From: Jeotgalicoccus coquinae
GTDB taxonomy: Bacteria > Bacillota > Bacilli > Staphylococcales > Salinicoccaceae
Assembly (NCBI RefSeq): GCF_014207425.1
Contig: NZ_JACHFF010000001.1
Coordinates: forward strand, 868,001 to 932,000
Reading direction: 5' to 3'
DNA length: 64,000 bases
A program made the translations under genes and the position numbers. Positions 9,177 to 18,591 of this stretch are shown piece by piece (position 1 is the first letter of the stretch; each line of letters opens with the position of its first letter). The notes under the pieces are model-generated. The model saw only the letters and a program-made list of their open reading frames with translations, searched no databases and was not told the origin of the DNA.

Positions 9177-9449
9177 ATGAATAAGACAGATTTAATCAAC
9201 GCTGTCAGCGACAAAGCTGACCTTACAAAAAAAGAAGCAGGAGCTGCAGTAGACGCAGTTTTTGAATCAATCCAAGGTTCACTTCAAAATGGTGAAAAAG
9301 TACAGTTAATCGGATTCGGTAACTTTGAAGTACGTGACCGTGCTGCAAGAAAAGGCCGTAACCCGCAGTCTGGTGAAGAAATCGAAATCCCAGCATCTAA
9401 AGTACCTGCATTTAAAGCTGGTAAAGCACTTAAAGACGCAGTTAAATAA
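9177..9449 (+). CDS. hup: Nucleoid protein HU
   Basis: 90 residues, the standard length of HU. It binds and bends DNA without sequence specificity as a dimer and compacts the nucleoid. Recognisable by [10 protein letters not shown] at the start, [19 protein letters not shown] in the DNA-binding arm and [14 protein letters not shown] at the end. A strong site TAGGAGGTC precedes the start. It is preceded by its own promoter region and followed by a hairpin, so it is probably monocistronic and highly expressed. Confidence 0.98.
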   Translation: MNKTDLINAVSDKADLTKKEAGAAVDAVFESIQGSLQNGEKVQLIGFGNFEVRDRAARKGRNPQSGEEIEIPASKVPAFKAGKALKDAVK

Positions 9450-9460
9450 TTTATCTAAAC

Positions 9461-9490
9461 TAGGCCTAACATTGAAACGTTAGGTCTATT
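9461..9490 (+). terminator. Probable terminator after hup
   Basis: TAGGCCTAAC pairs with GTTAGGTCTA around an 8-base loop. The T-rich tail (TTCATTTAT) is weak, so some read-through into hepS is likely. Confidence 0.6.
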
Positions 9491-9509
9491 CATTTATAAG
9501 GTGATATTT

Positions 9510-10016
9510 ATGAAATACTCAGCCGTTGAAGCTTATAACGATTCAGGACTTGCCGAATTGATTAATAAGCTCGATCAAAATGAAATTACTGATTTTTTTT
9601 CAGACAGCAAAAATATTATTCATAAAAGATACGTCGCAGACGCAGTTCTTTTATTTACATATGCTTTAAATCAGCTCGACACAGTACCGCCTGCTGACAA
9701 TCGTGAAAGCCACGTACTGACGGGGGACGCATATTTCAGCGAATTCTACTCGGCGCTTGCCAACCACGGAGAAATGCAGGTCGTTCACGATATGGTCGAA
9801 ATATCAAAAGACCTGTCTTCAAAAAAATCCAGACAGTACGAACATGCACTTGAAGTTTCCGACAGCGAACTAAAGTACCTGCTATTTGCACCGCTTTTGT
9901 ATTTAATAGATAATGGGTATGTAACGTCTGACCTCGATAACGTACTCGGCTGTTTTATTCAAAACATGAACCGTTCGGAGCTGGCATACATAATAAATAC
10001 AAAAGGTGAAGGCTAA
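9510..10016 (+). CDS. hepS: Heptaprenyl diphosphate synthase component I
   Basis: 168 residues. This is the small non-catalytic subunit that pairs with HepT to make the C35 side chain of menaquinone. The diagnostic stretch is LTGDAYFSEFYSALAN near residue 70, which resembles the GDYFSS motif of HepS/GerCA. It is shorter than the Bacillus protein (about 250 residues), as I recall for staphylococci. The ATG at 9510 follows AAGGTGA; a reading from 9501 would start within that site. Order hepS-menG-hepT-ndk-aroC is conserved with Bacillus. Confidence 0.82.
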   Translation: MKYSAVEAYNDSGLAELINKLDQNEITDFFSDSKNIIHKRYVADAVLLFTYALNQLDTVPPADNRESHVLTGDAYFSEFYSALANHGEMQVVHDMVEISKDLSSKKSRQYEHALEVSDSELKYLLFAPLLYLIDNGYVTSDLDNVLGCFIQNMNRSELAYIINTKGEG

Positions 10017-10717
10017 TGCAAACAGAAAACAGAATTCAGACAATCTTTAATTCAATTTCGGATGATTATGATCACATGAATGACATCATAAGCTTCAATC
10101 AGCATACGATATGGCGCAACCGGACAAACAAGGAAATCTTCGTTAAACCGGGGCATCAGGTACTCGATCTGTGCTGCGGTACAGGCGACTGGACTATCCA
10201 GCTTGCCGCTAACAAAGATGCAGACATTACAGGTCTCGATTTCAGTGAGAACATGCTGAAGGTCGCAGCTAAGAAAACAGCGGACATTGAAAATATTACT
10301 CTCGTACAGGGCGATGCAACAGAACTGCCGTACGATGATAATTCATTCAATATTATTACCATTGGATTCGGACTCCGCAACCTGCCCGACTACAATAAGG
10401 CAATTGAAGAATTCTACCGCGTGCTGAAGCCGGGCGGCCAGCTCGTAATTCTTGAAACATCGAATCCCGAGAACGGACTGATTAACTTCGGATTTAATAT
10501 TTATTTCGGTAAAATTATGCCGTTTTTAGGACAGAAGATTGCCGGCAGCGGCCAGGAATACACGTGGCTGTATGAATCGACGAGCAGCTTTTTATCGAAG
10601 GCTGAGTTAAAATCAATGATGCACACAAACGGATATATAAATATCAAAGTAATCCCTCATACATTTGGTACAGCAGCAACTCATATCGGATATAAACCGC
10701 TAGAGGCTGCAATGTGA
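10016..10717 (+). CDS. menG: Demethylmenaquinone methyltransferase
   Basis: 233 residues. S-adenosylmethionine-dependent C-methylation of demethylmenaquinone, the last step of menaquinone synthesis. Motif I is VLDLCCGTGDWTIQLA, followed by GLDFSENML and FGLRNLPD, all typical of UbiE/MenG. The start overlaps the hepS stop by one base (TAATG) and the stop overlaps the hepT start by four, so the three genes form a tightly coupled unit. Confidence 0.97.
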   Translation: MQTENRIQTIFNSISDDYDHMNDIISFNQHTIWRNRTNKEIFVKPGHQVLDLCCGTGDWTIQLAANKDADITGLDFSENMLKVAAKKTADIENITLVQGDATELPYDDNSFNIITIGFGLRNLPDYNKAIEEFYRVLKPGGQLVILETSNPENGLINFGFNIYFGKIMPFLGQKIAGSGQEYTWLYESTSSFLSKAELKSMMHTNGYINIKVIPHTFGTAATHIGYKPLEAAM

Positions 10718-11667
10718 AATCTTTAAAGAAATTTATGGCAGGGGAATTATCCCGTGTTAAGAAAATCGTTAAGAAGGAACTTAAACCAAATGGCACGATA
10801 GTTAACGATAAGAGTTTTGAGCTGTTTAACTCCGGGGGAAAGAAACTTCGTCCTATGTTTACGATTCTCGCAGGCAAGCTCGGGGACGAGGCGCATTATG
10901 ACAATGTGCTGAAAACGGGTGCGAGTCTCGAACTGCTCCATATGGCAACGCTTGTCCACGATGATATTATCGATGACAGTGAACTCCGCCGCGGCAAACC
11001 GACCGTGTTTTATGAACACGGTTATTTCCAGGCCGTCAACACAGGAAATTACCTGCTGTCGTCAGCGCTGCAGGTTGTCAGTAAAATTGATAACCCGATG
11101 TTTCATGAAACTTATGCTGCAGGAATCAGAGAAATCGTGCAGGGTGAGCTCATTCAGTTCGATACGCAGTTCGATGCATCTCAGACGATGGATGATTATT
11201 TCAGAAAGATTTACCGCAAAACTGCACTCTTAATCGTTCTGAGCATTGAACTTGGCGGCCATGCTGCGAAGCTCGATTCAGAAACGATTAAAAAGCTCAG
11301 CTCATACGGTTACCATATCGGCATGAGTTTCCAGATTATCGATGACTGTCTGGATTTTACAGGCAGCACGAAAACACTGGGCAAACCGAATTTTGCTGAT
11401 ATTAAAAACGGGCATTATACTTTGCCGGTGCTGCTCCTTCGTGACAGCGATCCGGAATTTAAAGCAATGCTTGAAGAGTATTCCGTGACGAAAGAAAATC
11501 CGGATGCACTCATTGACTGTATATTACAGAGCGATGCAGTGGACCGGGCGCTTGAAGTCAGCACGGAACATATAGAGAAAGCCGAGGCTGAAATCGTTAA
11601 TATTGATGACCCTGTCAGACACTATTTAACGGAAATTGCAGGTATGTTGAAAAACAGACGGAATTAG
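10714..11667 (+). CDS. hepT: Heptaprenyl diphosphate synthase component II
   Basis: 317 residues, a trans-prenyltransferase that elongates farnesyl diphosphate with isopentenyl diphosphate to the menaquinone side chain. The first aspartate-rich motif is LVHDDIIDDSELRRG and the second QIIDDCLDF. GKKLRPMF near the N terminus is also typical. The start is GTG within GTGA overlapping the menG stop. HepS is thought to set chain length together with this subunit. Confidence 0.95.
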   Translation: MKSLKKFMAGELSRVKKIVKKELKPNGTIVNDKSFELFNSGGKKLRPMFTILAGKLGDEAHYDNVLKTGASLELLHMATLVHDDIIDDSELRRGKPTVFYEHGYFQAVNTGNYLLSSALQVVSKIDNPMFHETYAAGIREIVQGELIQFDTQFDASQTMDDYFRKIYRKTALLIVLSIELGGHAAKLDSETIKKLSSYGYHIGMSFQIIDDCLDFTGSTKTLGKPNFADIKNGHYTLPVLLLRDSDPEFKAMLEEYSVTKENPDALIDCILQSDAVDRALEVSTEHIEKAEAEIVNIDDPVRHYLTEIAGMLKNRRN

Positions 11668-11668
11668 T

Positions 11669-11698
11669 TTGTACAGACACTGTATAAAATGCTAAAAT
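11669..11698 (+). promoter_or_regulatory. Probable promoter of ndk
   Basis: TTGTAC (11669-11674), 18-base spacer, TAAAAT (11693-11698), about 35 bases before the ndk start. Confidence 0.5.
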
Positions 11699-11732
11699 AA
11701 TAGACGAAAACACATTTAAGGAGCTTATTATA

Positions 11733-12179
11733 ATGGAAAAAACATTTCTTATGATTAAACCCGACGGTGTCCAAAGAAATCTTATCGGACCAATCGTTGA
11801 AAGATTAGAAAACAAAGGATTCAAGGTTGTTGGTGCTAAATTAATGCAGGTTTCTGAAGATCTTGCTAAAACTCACTACGGTGAACACAGCGAAAGACCT
11901 TTCTTCGGCGAGCTTGTGGAATTCATCACATCAGGCCCTGTTTTCGCAATGGTTCTTGAAGGTGAAAACGTAATTAAAACTGCACGTCTAGTAGTTGGTG
12001 CGACTAACCCTCAGGAAGCTGCTCCGGGAACAATCCGCGGCGATTTCGGCTTAACTGTTGGTAAAAACATCATCCACGGTTCAGATTCACCTGAAAGTGC
12101 TGAAAGAGAAATTAACTTATTCTTCGACGAGTCTGAAGTATTAGATTACAACCTGTCTAATAGCGCTTGGATTTACTAA
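11733..12179 (+). CDS. ndk: Nucleoside diphosphate kinase
   Basis: 148 residues. Exchanges the terminal phosphate between nucleoside tri- and diphosphates through a phosphohistidine. [19 protein letters not shown] at the start and [16 protein letters not shown] near the end carry the family signature, with the active-site histidine in the latter. Standard length. It is flanked by its own promoter and a good terminator. Confidence 0.98.
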   Translation: MEKTFLMIKPDGVQRNLIGPIVERLENKGFKVVGAKLMQVSEDLAKTHYGEHSERPFFGELVEFITSGPVFAMVLEGENVIKTARLVVGATNPQEAAPGTIRGDFGLTVGKNIIHGSDSPESAEREINLFFDESEVLDYNLSNSAWIY

Positions 12180-12193
12180 GAATTTAAAAACCG

Positions 12194-12225
12194 GGCTGGG
12201 TAATAACATTACTCAGTCTTTTTTT
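12194..12225 (+). terminator. Terminator after ndk
   Basis: GGCTGGGTAAT pairs with ATTACTCAGTC (with G-U pairs) around AAC, followed by seven T. Confidence 0.88.
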
Positions 12226-12268
12226 CATATAAATATATAAACAAATAATTCAGATAGAGGTGCTTACA

Positions 12269-13435
12269 ATGAGATTTTTAACTTCAGGAGAATCGCACGG
12301 CCCAAAAGTAAATGCTATTGTGGAAGGATTCCCTTCCAATCTTCCAATTAATAAAGAACGTATGCAGGAAGAGCTATTTAAACGTCAGGGCGGTTACGGC
12401 CGCGGACGCCGCATGCAGATTGAGAAAGATACTTTCGAATTCGGTTCAGGCGTCCGCCACGGGAAGACGCTCGGCAGCCCGATCATGATGGAAGTCAATA
12501 ACGATGACTTTAAACACTGGGTCAAGATTATGGGAGCCGAACCGATTACAAAAGAAGAAGAAGCAGAAATGAAACGTATTATTACAAAGCCCCGTCCGGG
12601 ACACGCAGATCTCGTCGGCGGCATGAAGTATAATCACCGTGATCTTCGCAATATTCTCGAGCGTTCTTCTGCACGTGAAACAACTGCACGTGTCGCTGTA
12701 GGCGCACTCTGTAAAGAATTGCTGCATGCTCTTGATATAAATATCACATCACGTGTAACTAAAATCGGACAGGTTACTGATGACGGTGCATACGATTACG
12801 CTGAGTTAAGCGGAAAATCAAATGACTCAAGCGTCCGTATGATTTCAGATGAAGCAACCAGGGAAGCTGAAGCAGCAATTGATGCAGCGAAGAAAGCAGG
12901 CGATACACTCGGCGGTGTCGTTGAAGTTATCGTTGAAAACCCGCCTGTCGGCTTAGGCTCGCACGTTCATTACGACCGCAAGCTCGACGCTAAAATTGCA
13001 CGCAGCATCGTCAGCATCAACGCGTTTAAAGGTGTTGAGTTCGGCATGGGCTTTAAAATGGCTGAAACACCGGGTTCTTCGGTGCAGGATGAAATTAAAT
13101 TCGACTCAGAAGACGGATTCTACCGCAGCTCGAACAACCTCGGCGGATTTGAGGGCGGTATGACTACGGGAATGCCGATTGTTGTCCGCGGAGTAATGAA
13201 GCCGATACCGACTTTATACAAACCGTTAATGAGTGTCGACATCGAAACGAAGGAAGCATTTACTGCAACAATCGAGCGCAGTGACCCTTGTGCAGTGCCG
13301 GCAGCATCAATTGTTGCAGAACACATGGTGGCAATTGAAGTGGCAGAAGCTGTTCTCGATAAGTTCCCGAGCGATGATTTCGGCGATCTGAAAGCTTCAC
13401 TTGAACTTTACAACAAACGTTTAAGCGAGTATTAA
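12269..13435 (+). CDS. aroC: Chorismate synthase
   Basis: 388 residues. Converts 5-enolpyruvylshikimate 3-phosphate to chorismate using reduced FMN, the last step of the common aromatic pathway. Recognised by [40 protein letters not shown] and the [16 protein letters not shown] signature. The ATG at 12269 follows AGAGGTG; the frame is open from a GTG inside that site. It opens the aroC-aroB-aroA cluster, which feeds menaquinone as well as amino-acid synthesis. Confidence 0.98.
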   Translation: MRFLTSGESHGPKVNAIVEGFPSNLPINKERMQEELFKRQGGYGRGRRMQIEKDTFEFGSGVRHGKTLGSPIMMEVNNDDFKHWVKIMGAEPITKEEEAEMKRIITKPRPGHADLVGGMKYNHRDLRNILERSSARETTARVAVGALCKELLHALDINITSRVTKIGQVTDDGAYDYAELSGKSNDSSVRMISDEATREAEAAIDAAKKAGDTLGGVVEVIVENPPVGLGSHVHYDRKLDAKIARSIVSINAFKGVEFGMGFKMAETPGSSVQDEIKFDSEDGFYRSSNNLGGFEGGMTTGMPIVVRGVMKPIPTLYKPLMSVDIETKEAFTATIERSDPCAVPAASIVAEHMVAIEVAEAVLDKFPSDDFGDLKASLELYNKRLSEY

Positions 13436-13436
13436 T

Positions 13437-14483
13437 ATGGATATTTCGACGGCCTATAAAGATAATAATTATAAAATTCACGTCGCCCGCAATATTTTGG
13501 AGAACCGGTTAAATACTTATACCGAACAATACGAATCTGTATATTATATTATCGATGAGAATGTATATGATATATACAAAGATACTAAATTATCATTTAT
13601 AAAATCACCGCTGGTCGTCACAGAAGGAGAATCGTTTAAATACGTTTCTCCTTTAATGCACACTATGGAAGAACTGCTCGCAGCCGGCATTAAGCGGAAC
13701 TCGCTTCTTGTCGTAATCGGCGGCGGGGCGACAGGCGATGCCGGCGGTTTTATCGCAAGCATCGTTCTCCGCGGTGTGGATTATATTCATGTGCCGACGA
13801 CACTGCTCGCACACGATTCCGCTATCGGCGGGAAAACTGCGATTAACTCGGAACACGGCAAAAATCTGATCGGTGCATTTTACCGTCCGAAAGCAGTGAT
13901 TTACGATCTTGAGTTTCTGGATTCACTGCCCCGTGCCGAAGTGCTCAGCGGTTTCGGAGAAGTGTATAAACATGCGATGCTGAACAGTCCGGAACTTTCC
14001 GAAGAACTCGTGAATATAACTGCGGACAGCATCGATGTTGACGAGCTTCCGGCGTTTATCATCAAAGGTATTGAAACGAAGATGAAAATCGTGATTGAAG
14101 ACGAGCACGAATCGGGCAGCCGCAAGTTTTTAAATCTCGGACATACACTTGCTCATGCTGTAGAGTACAAATATAAAATACCTCACGGCCAGGCGGTTAT
14201 GCTCGGTATTATCGCAGCACTGTATATTTCAAACGAACTGAACGGCACTGATTTTAATATCGGTAATCATATCGATTATATGCGGCGTCACGGCTATCCG
14301 GTAAATCTTCTTAAAGAGATGGATATTGATGAAATGATGCAGCTGATGATGAAAGATAAAAAGAATCACCGCAATGATTATATAAGCTATATTGTGTTTA
14401 AAGATCAAAATACACCTGAGGTCATGGATATCAAAATTGAAAATCTCAAAAAAATACTGGCAGCATTAAAGGAGCGCATATGA
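13437..14483 (+). CDS. aroB: 3-dehydroquinate synthase
   Basis: 348 residues. NAD-dependent and metal-dependent cyclisation of DAHP to 3-dehydroquinate. GGGATGDAGGFIASIVLRG (NAD binding) and HVPTTLLAHDSAIGGKTAIN are family signatures, and LNLGHTLAHAVEY holds a metal-binding histidine. The start lies two bases after the aroC stop with no clear Shine-Dalgarno, so translation probably depends on coupling. It overlaps aroA by four bases. Confidence 0.97.
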   Translation: MDISTAYKDNNYKIHVARNILENRLNTYTEQYESVYYIIDENVYDIYKDTKLSFIKSPLVVTEGESFKYVSPLMHTMEELLAAGIKRNSLLVVIGGGATGDAGGFIASIVLRGVDYIHVPTTLLAHDSAIGGKTAINSEHGKNLIGAFYRPKAVIYDLEFLDSLPRAEVLSGFGEVYKHAMLNSPELSEELVNITADSIDVDELPAFIIKGIETKMKIVIEDEHESGSRKFLNLGHTLAHAVEYKYKIPHGQAVMLGIIAALYISNELNGTDFNIGNHIDYMRRHGYPVNLLKEMDIDEMMQLMMKDKKNHRNDYISYIVFKDQNTPEVMDIKIENLKKILAALKERI

Positions 14484-15769
14484 AGCAGTTACTTAACGGA
14501 ACATTCAAAGGCACGACACGCGTGCCCGGAGATAAGTCGATTACACACCGCGCTCTGATGCTCGGTGCACTGAGTAAAGGGACAACACGCATCAACCGTC
14601 CGCTGATCAGCGCGGACACGCTCAGAACGCTTGAAAACATGCGTCAGCTGGGTGCAGAGATTACGAGAGACGGAACGGACTTTACAGTCGTCTCAGAAGG
14701 ACATGAAAACCTGAAATCTCCTGCGGAAACTTTATACACGGGTAACAGCGGCACAACAACACGATTAATTACCGGGCTCTTAGCAGGCCTTAAGAATATT
14801 ACCGCATCGGTTGAAGGTGATGCGGCAATCGCAAAACGCCCGATGGACCGCGTCGTTATACCGCTGTCACAAATGGGTGCAGACATTACTCTTAAAGATG
14901 AAAAGTATCCGCCGGTCAATATTCGTCCGGCAGTAATCAAACCGCTTGAATACGATATGCCGATTGCGTCGGCTCAGGTGAAAAGTGCGATACTGTTTGC
15001 CGCATTATTTACAGAAGGCGAAACTGTCGTTCATGAAACGCACCAGTCGCGCAACCATTCTGAAATTATGATGGGTCAGTTCGGTGCGGACATCTCAGTT
15101 TCAGGTACAACTGTAAAATTAAACGGCGGCAGAAATCTTACTGCGGCTGATGTTACAGTTCCCGGCGATATTTCATCGGCAGCATTTTTAATCGTGCTGG
15201 CATTAGTTACAAAAGATGCCGACATTACGATTGAAAACGTCTCGCTGAACGAAACGCGCGCCGGCATTATCGATGTCGTGCTGGAAATGGGCGGGAATAT
15301 TGAAATTGCGGAACACGATTCAACAGGAGAAAAGTTCGGGGATATCAGAGTACAGTACACACCTGATTTAAAACCGTTTCATATCGGCGGCGATATTATT
15401 CCGCGCCTGATTGATGAAATTCCGATTCTTGCAGTACTGGCAGCATTTGCGAACGGTGAAAGCACTGTCCGCGGCGCCGAAGAATTAAGATTTAAAGAAA
15501 CCGACCGCATTACAGCAGTCATTTCCGAACTGGAGAAATTCGGCGTATCATTTGAAGAGTATAAAGACGGCTTTAAAGTAACGCCGGGTTACGGTACAGT
15601 TAAGGAAGATGAACTGTTTAAAGGCTATCACGACCACCGCATTATTATGATGCTGATTGTTATGGCTCTTGCAGTAAACACTAATATTGAAATTGATGAC
15701 GACAGCGCAATAGACGTATCGTTTCCTTCATTCATAAGCGATCTTGAGGGTTTAAGAAAGGACCGGTAA
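14480..15769 (+). CDS. aroA: 3-phosphoshikimate 1-carboxyvinyltransferase (EPSP synthase)
   Basis: 429 residues. Adds enolpyruvate from PEP to shikimate 3-phosphate. Signature stretches are PGDKSITHRALMLGAL near residue 16, the LYTGNSGTTTRLITGLLAG motif near residue 86, and the C-terminal RFKETDRI and HDHRIIM-like sequence (YHDHRIIMML). AAGGAG precedes the ATG inside the end of aroB. TGNSGTTTR resembles class II (Gram-positive) enzymes; glyphosate behaviour cannot be read reliably from sequence. Confidence 0.97.
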   Translation: MKQLLNGTFKGTTRVPGDKSITHRALMLGALSKGTTRINRPLISADTLRTLENMRQLGAEITRDGTDFTVVSEGHENLKSPAETLYTGNSGTTTRLITGLLAGLKNITASVEGDAAIAKRPMDRVVIPLSQMGADITLKDEKYPPVNIRPAVIKPLEYDMPIASAQVKSAILFAALFTEGETVVHETHQSRNHSEIMMGQFGADISVSGTTVKLNGGRNLTAADVTVPGDISSAAFLIVLALVTKDADITIENVSLNETRAGIIDVVLEMGGNIEIAEHDSTGEKFGDIRVQYTPDLKPFHIGGDIIPRLIDEIPILAVLAAFANGESTVRGAEELRFKETDRITAVISELEKFGVSFEEYKDGFKVTPGYGTVKEDELFKGYHDHRIIMMLIVMALAVNTNIEIDDDSAIDVSFPSFISDLEGLRKDR

Positions 15770-15770
15770 T

Positions 15771-17042
15771 ATGCAGGAAGAAATACTCCGTATAATCGAT
15801 AAGCTCCGTCAGGGGTCTTATCCGGAAGAAGATTTAAATTATATACTGAACAGTCTCGAGCAGTTCCATTCAGACGAATCACTGGAAGCTCTATTCCTTC
15901 TCGGTGATGCACTGCAGCAGGCAGGACTCGACTATCAGGCAAGACAGGTGTTTTTACATTTAAACGACAACGTTGACCACGATGACTATGTCATCAGCTA
16001 TCTCGTCGACTCGTACATTAACGAATCACGTCTTGACGATGCACTGACACTGATTAACAACAGTCCGGAAACACCGACGGTGCTGATGCTGAAATCGGAA
16101 ATATTCCAGCAGATGAACTTAAATGACGTTGCAGTAAGACTGCTGTTCGAAGCAAAAACAATGACTGATGATATTATTATCGACTTTGCACTTGCCGAAC
16201 TGTACTATGCAACAGGCGATCTCGAAGAAGCGATCCGCTTTTACGAAACTGTGCTGAACGAAGGTCTGGAAGAAGTTAACGGCATTTACTTAAGCCTGCG
16301 TCTTGCGGATATTAACTTAAATCTATTAAACTTCGACGATGCACGCGCTTATTTCGATAACGTGCCGGACGAAGCATACGGAAATGAAGACTTTTATAAA
16401 GAAGCGCTGCTCGAGTACAACGTAAAAGAATACGACCGTGCGAAAACTCTGCTTGATAAGGTTATCGACAACGAGCCGTACTTTATCAATGCCTATATTC
16501 TTTTAATGAACATCTATGAAACTGAACATAATCTTGATGAAGCACTTGAAACGCTGCTCCGTTATCTGCGTGAAAACGATAAAAACGCGTTGATTTACTT
16601 CCATATCGGACGTCTGTATTTCAGACAGAACAAACCGGTAGAAGCGATTGAAAACTTCAGTATTGCAACAGAGCTTGATGAAGACTACGACGACGCATAT
16701 CTTATGCTGTTTGAAAGTATTCTGAAGACAGGGGAGACAGATACGGTCGACGACTATGTGAAACATCTTGATCTGAACGCGCTGAGCGGGGAGTCAATTT
16801 ATCTTCTTGCGAAAATCGAAGCAGAAAATGAAAACGATGAAAAAGCTCTGAAATATTACGAAGATGCCGAAGCACTTATCGGGGAATCTTCCGAGTTTTA
16901 CGCTGATTTCTACTACTACCTTATTGAAATCGGTCATCCGAAGAGAAAAGAAATGCTTGAAAAATTAATGAAACTAGAACCCGATAATCCGGAATGGCAG
17001 CTGGATTACGAGCGAATAGCAGGTGAGGAAGACGAGCTTTAA
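15771..17042 (+). CDS. Tetratricopeptide-repeat protein (YpiA-like)
   Basis: 423 residues, acidic, made almost entirely of degenerate TPR helix pairs, for example ALAELYYATGDLEEAIRFYE and IYFHIGRLYFRQNKPVEAIE. There is no signal peptide or membrane segment, so it should be a cytoplasmic protein-protein scaffold. Its position between aroA and ypiB corresponds to B. subtilis ypiA. No specific function is established. AAAGGACC precedes the ATG two bases after aroA. Confidence 0.85.
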   Translation: MQEEILRIIDKLRQGSYPEEDLNYILNSLEQFHSDESLEALFLLGDALQQAGLDYQARQVFLHLNDNVDHDDYVISYLVDSYINESRLDDALTLINNSPETPTVLMLKSEIFQQMNLNDVAVRLLFEAKTMTDDIIIDFALAELYYATGDLEEAIRFYETVLNEGLEEVNGIYLSLRLADINLNLLNFDDARAYFDNVPDEAYGNEDFYKEALLEYNVKEYDRAKTLLDKVIDNEPYFINAYILLMNIYETEHNLDEALETLLRYLRENDKNALIYFHIGRLYFRQNKPVEAIENFSIATELDEDYDDAYLMLFESILKTGETDTVDDYVKHLDLNALSGESIYLLAKIEAENENDEKALKYYEDAEALIGESSEFYADFYYYLIEIGHPKRKEMLEKLMKLEPDNPEWQLDYERIAGEEDEL

Positions 17043-17499
17043 AAAAGATTTTATAAATTATTGCTTATATAATTATGAATTCAAAGACCATACAGCAGTG
17101 TGGATTTTAAATTTTATAAAATCCCATCCTCTGATAACGCATAATATTTCATTTACAAATACACGTCTTGACCGGAAGCTACGCATTGCGGAAAGCAATA
17201 CGAACCGTCCAACGCTGATGTTCGAAAAAAACGGTACGGTGACTGCGAACGGCGAGACGATTTTTCACGAACTCAATCTGAACAAAACCGATGAGCTGTA
17301 CGTCGAATTTATCTTTTCTAAAAATGACCTGCGCTACAATCAGGCGAAATCGGAAGAGCTTGTGAAAAACGATGAAATTCTATTGGAAGATATTAAAGAA
17401 CTCGAAAGTCTAATCGATGAAGCGCTCGTAACAAAAGATAAAGAAAAGTTTTACGAGCTGACAGATGAACTCCAAAAATTAAAAGATAAAAGAGGTTAG
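17023..17499 (+). CDS. ypiB: UPF0302 family protein YpiB
   Basis: 158 residues. The N-terminal part (KKDFINYCLYNYEFKDHTAVWILNFIKSHP) is the conserved UPF0302 core. A charged C-terminal helix follows (LEDIKELESLIDEAL ... DELQKLKDK). The protein is cytoplasmic and its function is not established. The GTG start at 17023 overlaps the TPR gene by 20 bases and has no convincing ribosome-binding site. No other in-frame start lies near, so coupling to the upstream gene is likely. The order ypiA-ypiB-ypiF-qcrABC is that of Bacillus. Confidence 0.83.
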   Translation: MRKTSFKKDFINYCLYNYEFKDHTAVWILNFIKSHPLITHNISFTNTRLDRKLRIAESNTNRPTLMFEKNGTVTANGETIFHELNLNKTDELYVEFIFSKNDLRYNQAKSEELVKNDEILLEDIKELESLIDEALVTKDKEKFYELTDELQKLKDKRG

Positions 17500-17504
17500 T
17501 ATTT

Positions 17505-17933
17505 GTGCTTTATAATAATCGCGACTTACGTATGTTAAAAGATGAAATTGAATTTGTCGATACAGCAATTGTGCCGTTTGTAAATATCGGTTTCGACGGC
17601 AATCTGCTGCATCATGCAAACAACCTGGAACTGATTCAGCTGGTCACTATCCAGCTTGAAAAGCAGTTGAAAGGACGTCTGATGATTACACCGTCACTGA
17701 CATCTGTCGGCGGCGACAGCTCATCACTCGCAGCATACAGAGACCAGCTGACGGAATACGGCTTTAAAAACGTTGTGAGCCTGTCATTTGATGCACTTGA
17801 AACAGATGGGGTGCACAATATTAAAATGAACAGTATTCCGATCAGCGACATGGACAACGAAATGAAAATTTCAATTATCAACGATGAAGTGAAAAGCGTC
17901 ATTAAACAAATCATCGGAGTGTGGAATCAATAA
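17505..17933 (+). CDS. ypiF: DUF2487 protein YpiF
   Basis: 142 residues, GTG start preceded by AGAGG. Soluble, with no motif of known function that I can see. It matches the DUF2487 family by position and size (YpiF of B. subtilis, directly upstream of qcrA). A link to assembly or regulation of the bc complex has been supposed from context only. About 146 bases separate it from qcrA, which has its own promoter. Confidence 0.75.
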   Translation: MLYNNRDLRMLKDEIEFVDTAIVPFVNIGFDGNLLHHANNLELIQLVTIQLEKQLKGRLMITPSLTSVGGDSSSLAAYRDQLTEYGFKNVVSLSFDALETDGVHNIKMNSIPISDMDNEMKISIINDEVKSVIKQIIGVWNQ

Positions 17934-17991
17934 TTAAAAGTAGAATTACACATTTCTGTTTATAACATGTGTCAATTATTTGAAAACCATA

Positions 17992-18020
17992 TTGACCGCC
18001 TAGTTTTAATGAGCTAAAAT
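17992..18020 (+). promoter_or_regulatory. Probable promoter of qcrABC
   Basis: TTGACC (17992-17997), 17-base spacer, TAAAAT (18015-18020), about 60 bases before qcrA. The sequence upstream (17941-17990) is AT-rich and could hold a regulator site. I could not recognise a defined ResD/SrrA or Rex box in it. Confidence 0.6.
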
Positions 18021-18079
18021 TGAAATGTCCTAGTTATATTATATGTAAAAGTATGTGCGTTTGAGGAGGGGAAATAAAA

Positions 18080-18580
18080 ATGTCGCAAAAAGTAACAAGA
18101 CGCCAGTTTATGAACTACTCTTTAATGGGTGTTGGGTCGTTCATGGCGGCAGGTATGATTCTGCCAATGGGAAGATTTGCAATCGATCCACTTTTCCAGG
18201 AATCGTCTGCAGGTGACATGATTACTACAAGTGTAAAGATTGATGCCATCACAGAAGAACCAGTCAGTGTTGACTTCACATTCGAACAAACAGATGGTTG
18301 GTATGTGAGTGAAGTAACTGATTTCGCTTGGGTGTATCGCGAAGGCAATGAAATTATTGCATTGTCACCAGTGTGTAAACACTTGGGCTGTACGGTTTCG
18401 TGGGCAACAGATGCCGCTAACCCGGATAGATTCTTCTGTCCATGTCACAACGGACTTTACGAAAAAAACGGTCAAAACGTACCGGGAACACCACCTCGTG
18501 GACCGCTTGATATGTTCGAAGTCGGAGAATCAGACGGCTACCTGACAATTGGTGCTATACACGAGAATGAATTGGTATAG
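18080..18580 (+). CDS. qcrA: Menaquinol:cytochrome c reductase, Rieske iron-sulfur subunit
   Basis: 166 residues. Carries the [2Fe-2S] cluster that accepts an electron from menaquinol. The ligand motifs are CKHLGC (near residues 99-104) and CPCHNG (near 120-125), two Cys and two His as expected. The N terminus TRRQFMNYSLMGVGSFMAAG has the twin-arginine/hydrophobic pattern of Tat-inserted Rieske proteins. A strong GAGGAGGGG precedes the start. First gene of the qcrABC operon. Confidence 0.97.
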   Translation: MSQKVTRRQFMNYSLMGVGSFMAAGMILPMGRFAIDPLFQESSAGDMITTSVKIDAITEEPVSVDFTFEQTDGWYVSEVTDFAWVYREGNEIIALSPVCKHLGCTVSWATDAANPDRFFCPCHNGLYEKNGQNVPGTPPRGPLDMFEVGESDGYLTIGAIHENELV

Positions 18581-18591
18581 GAGGGAACTAA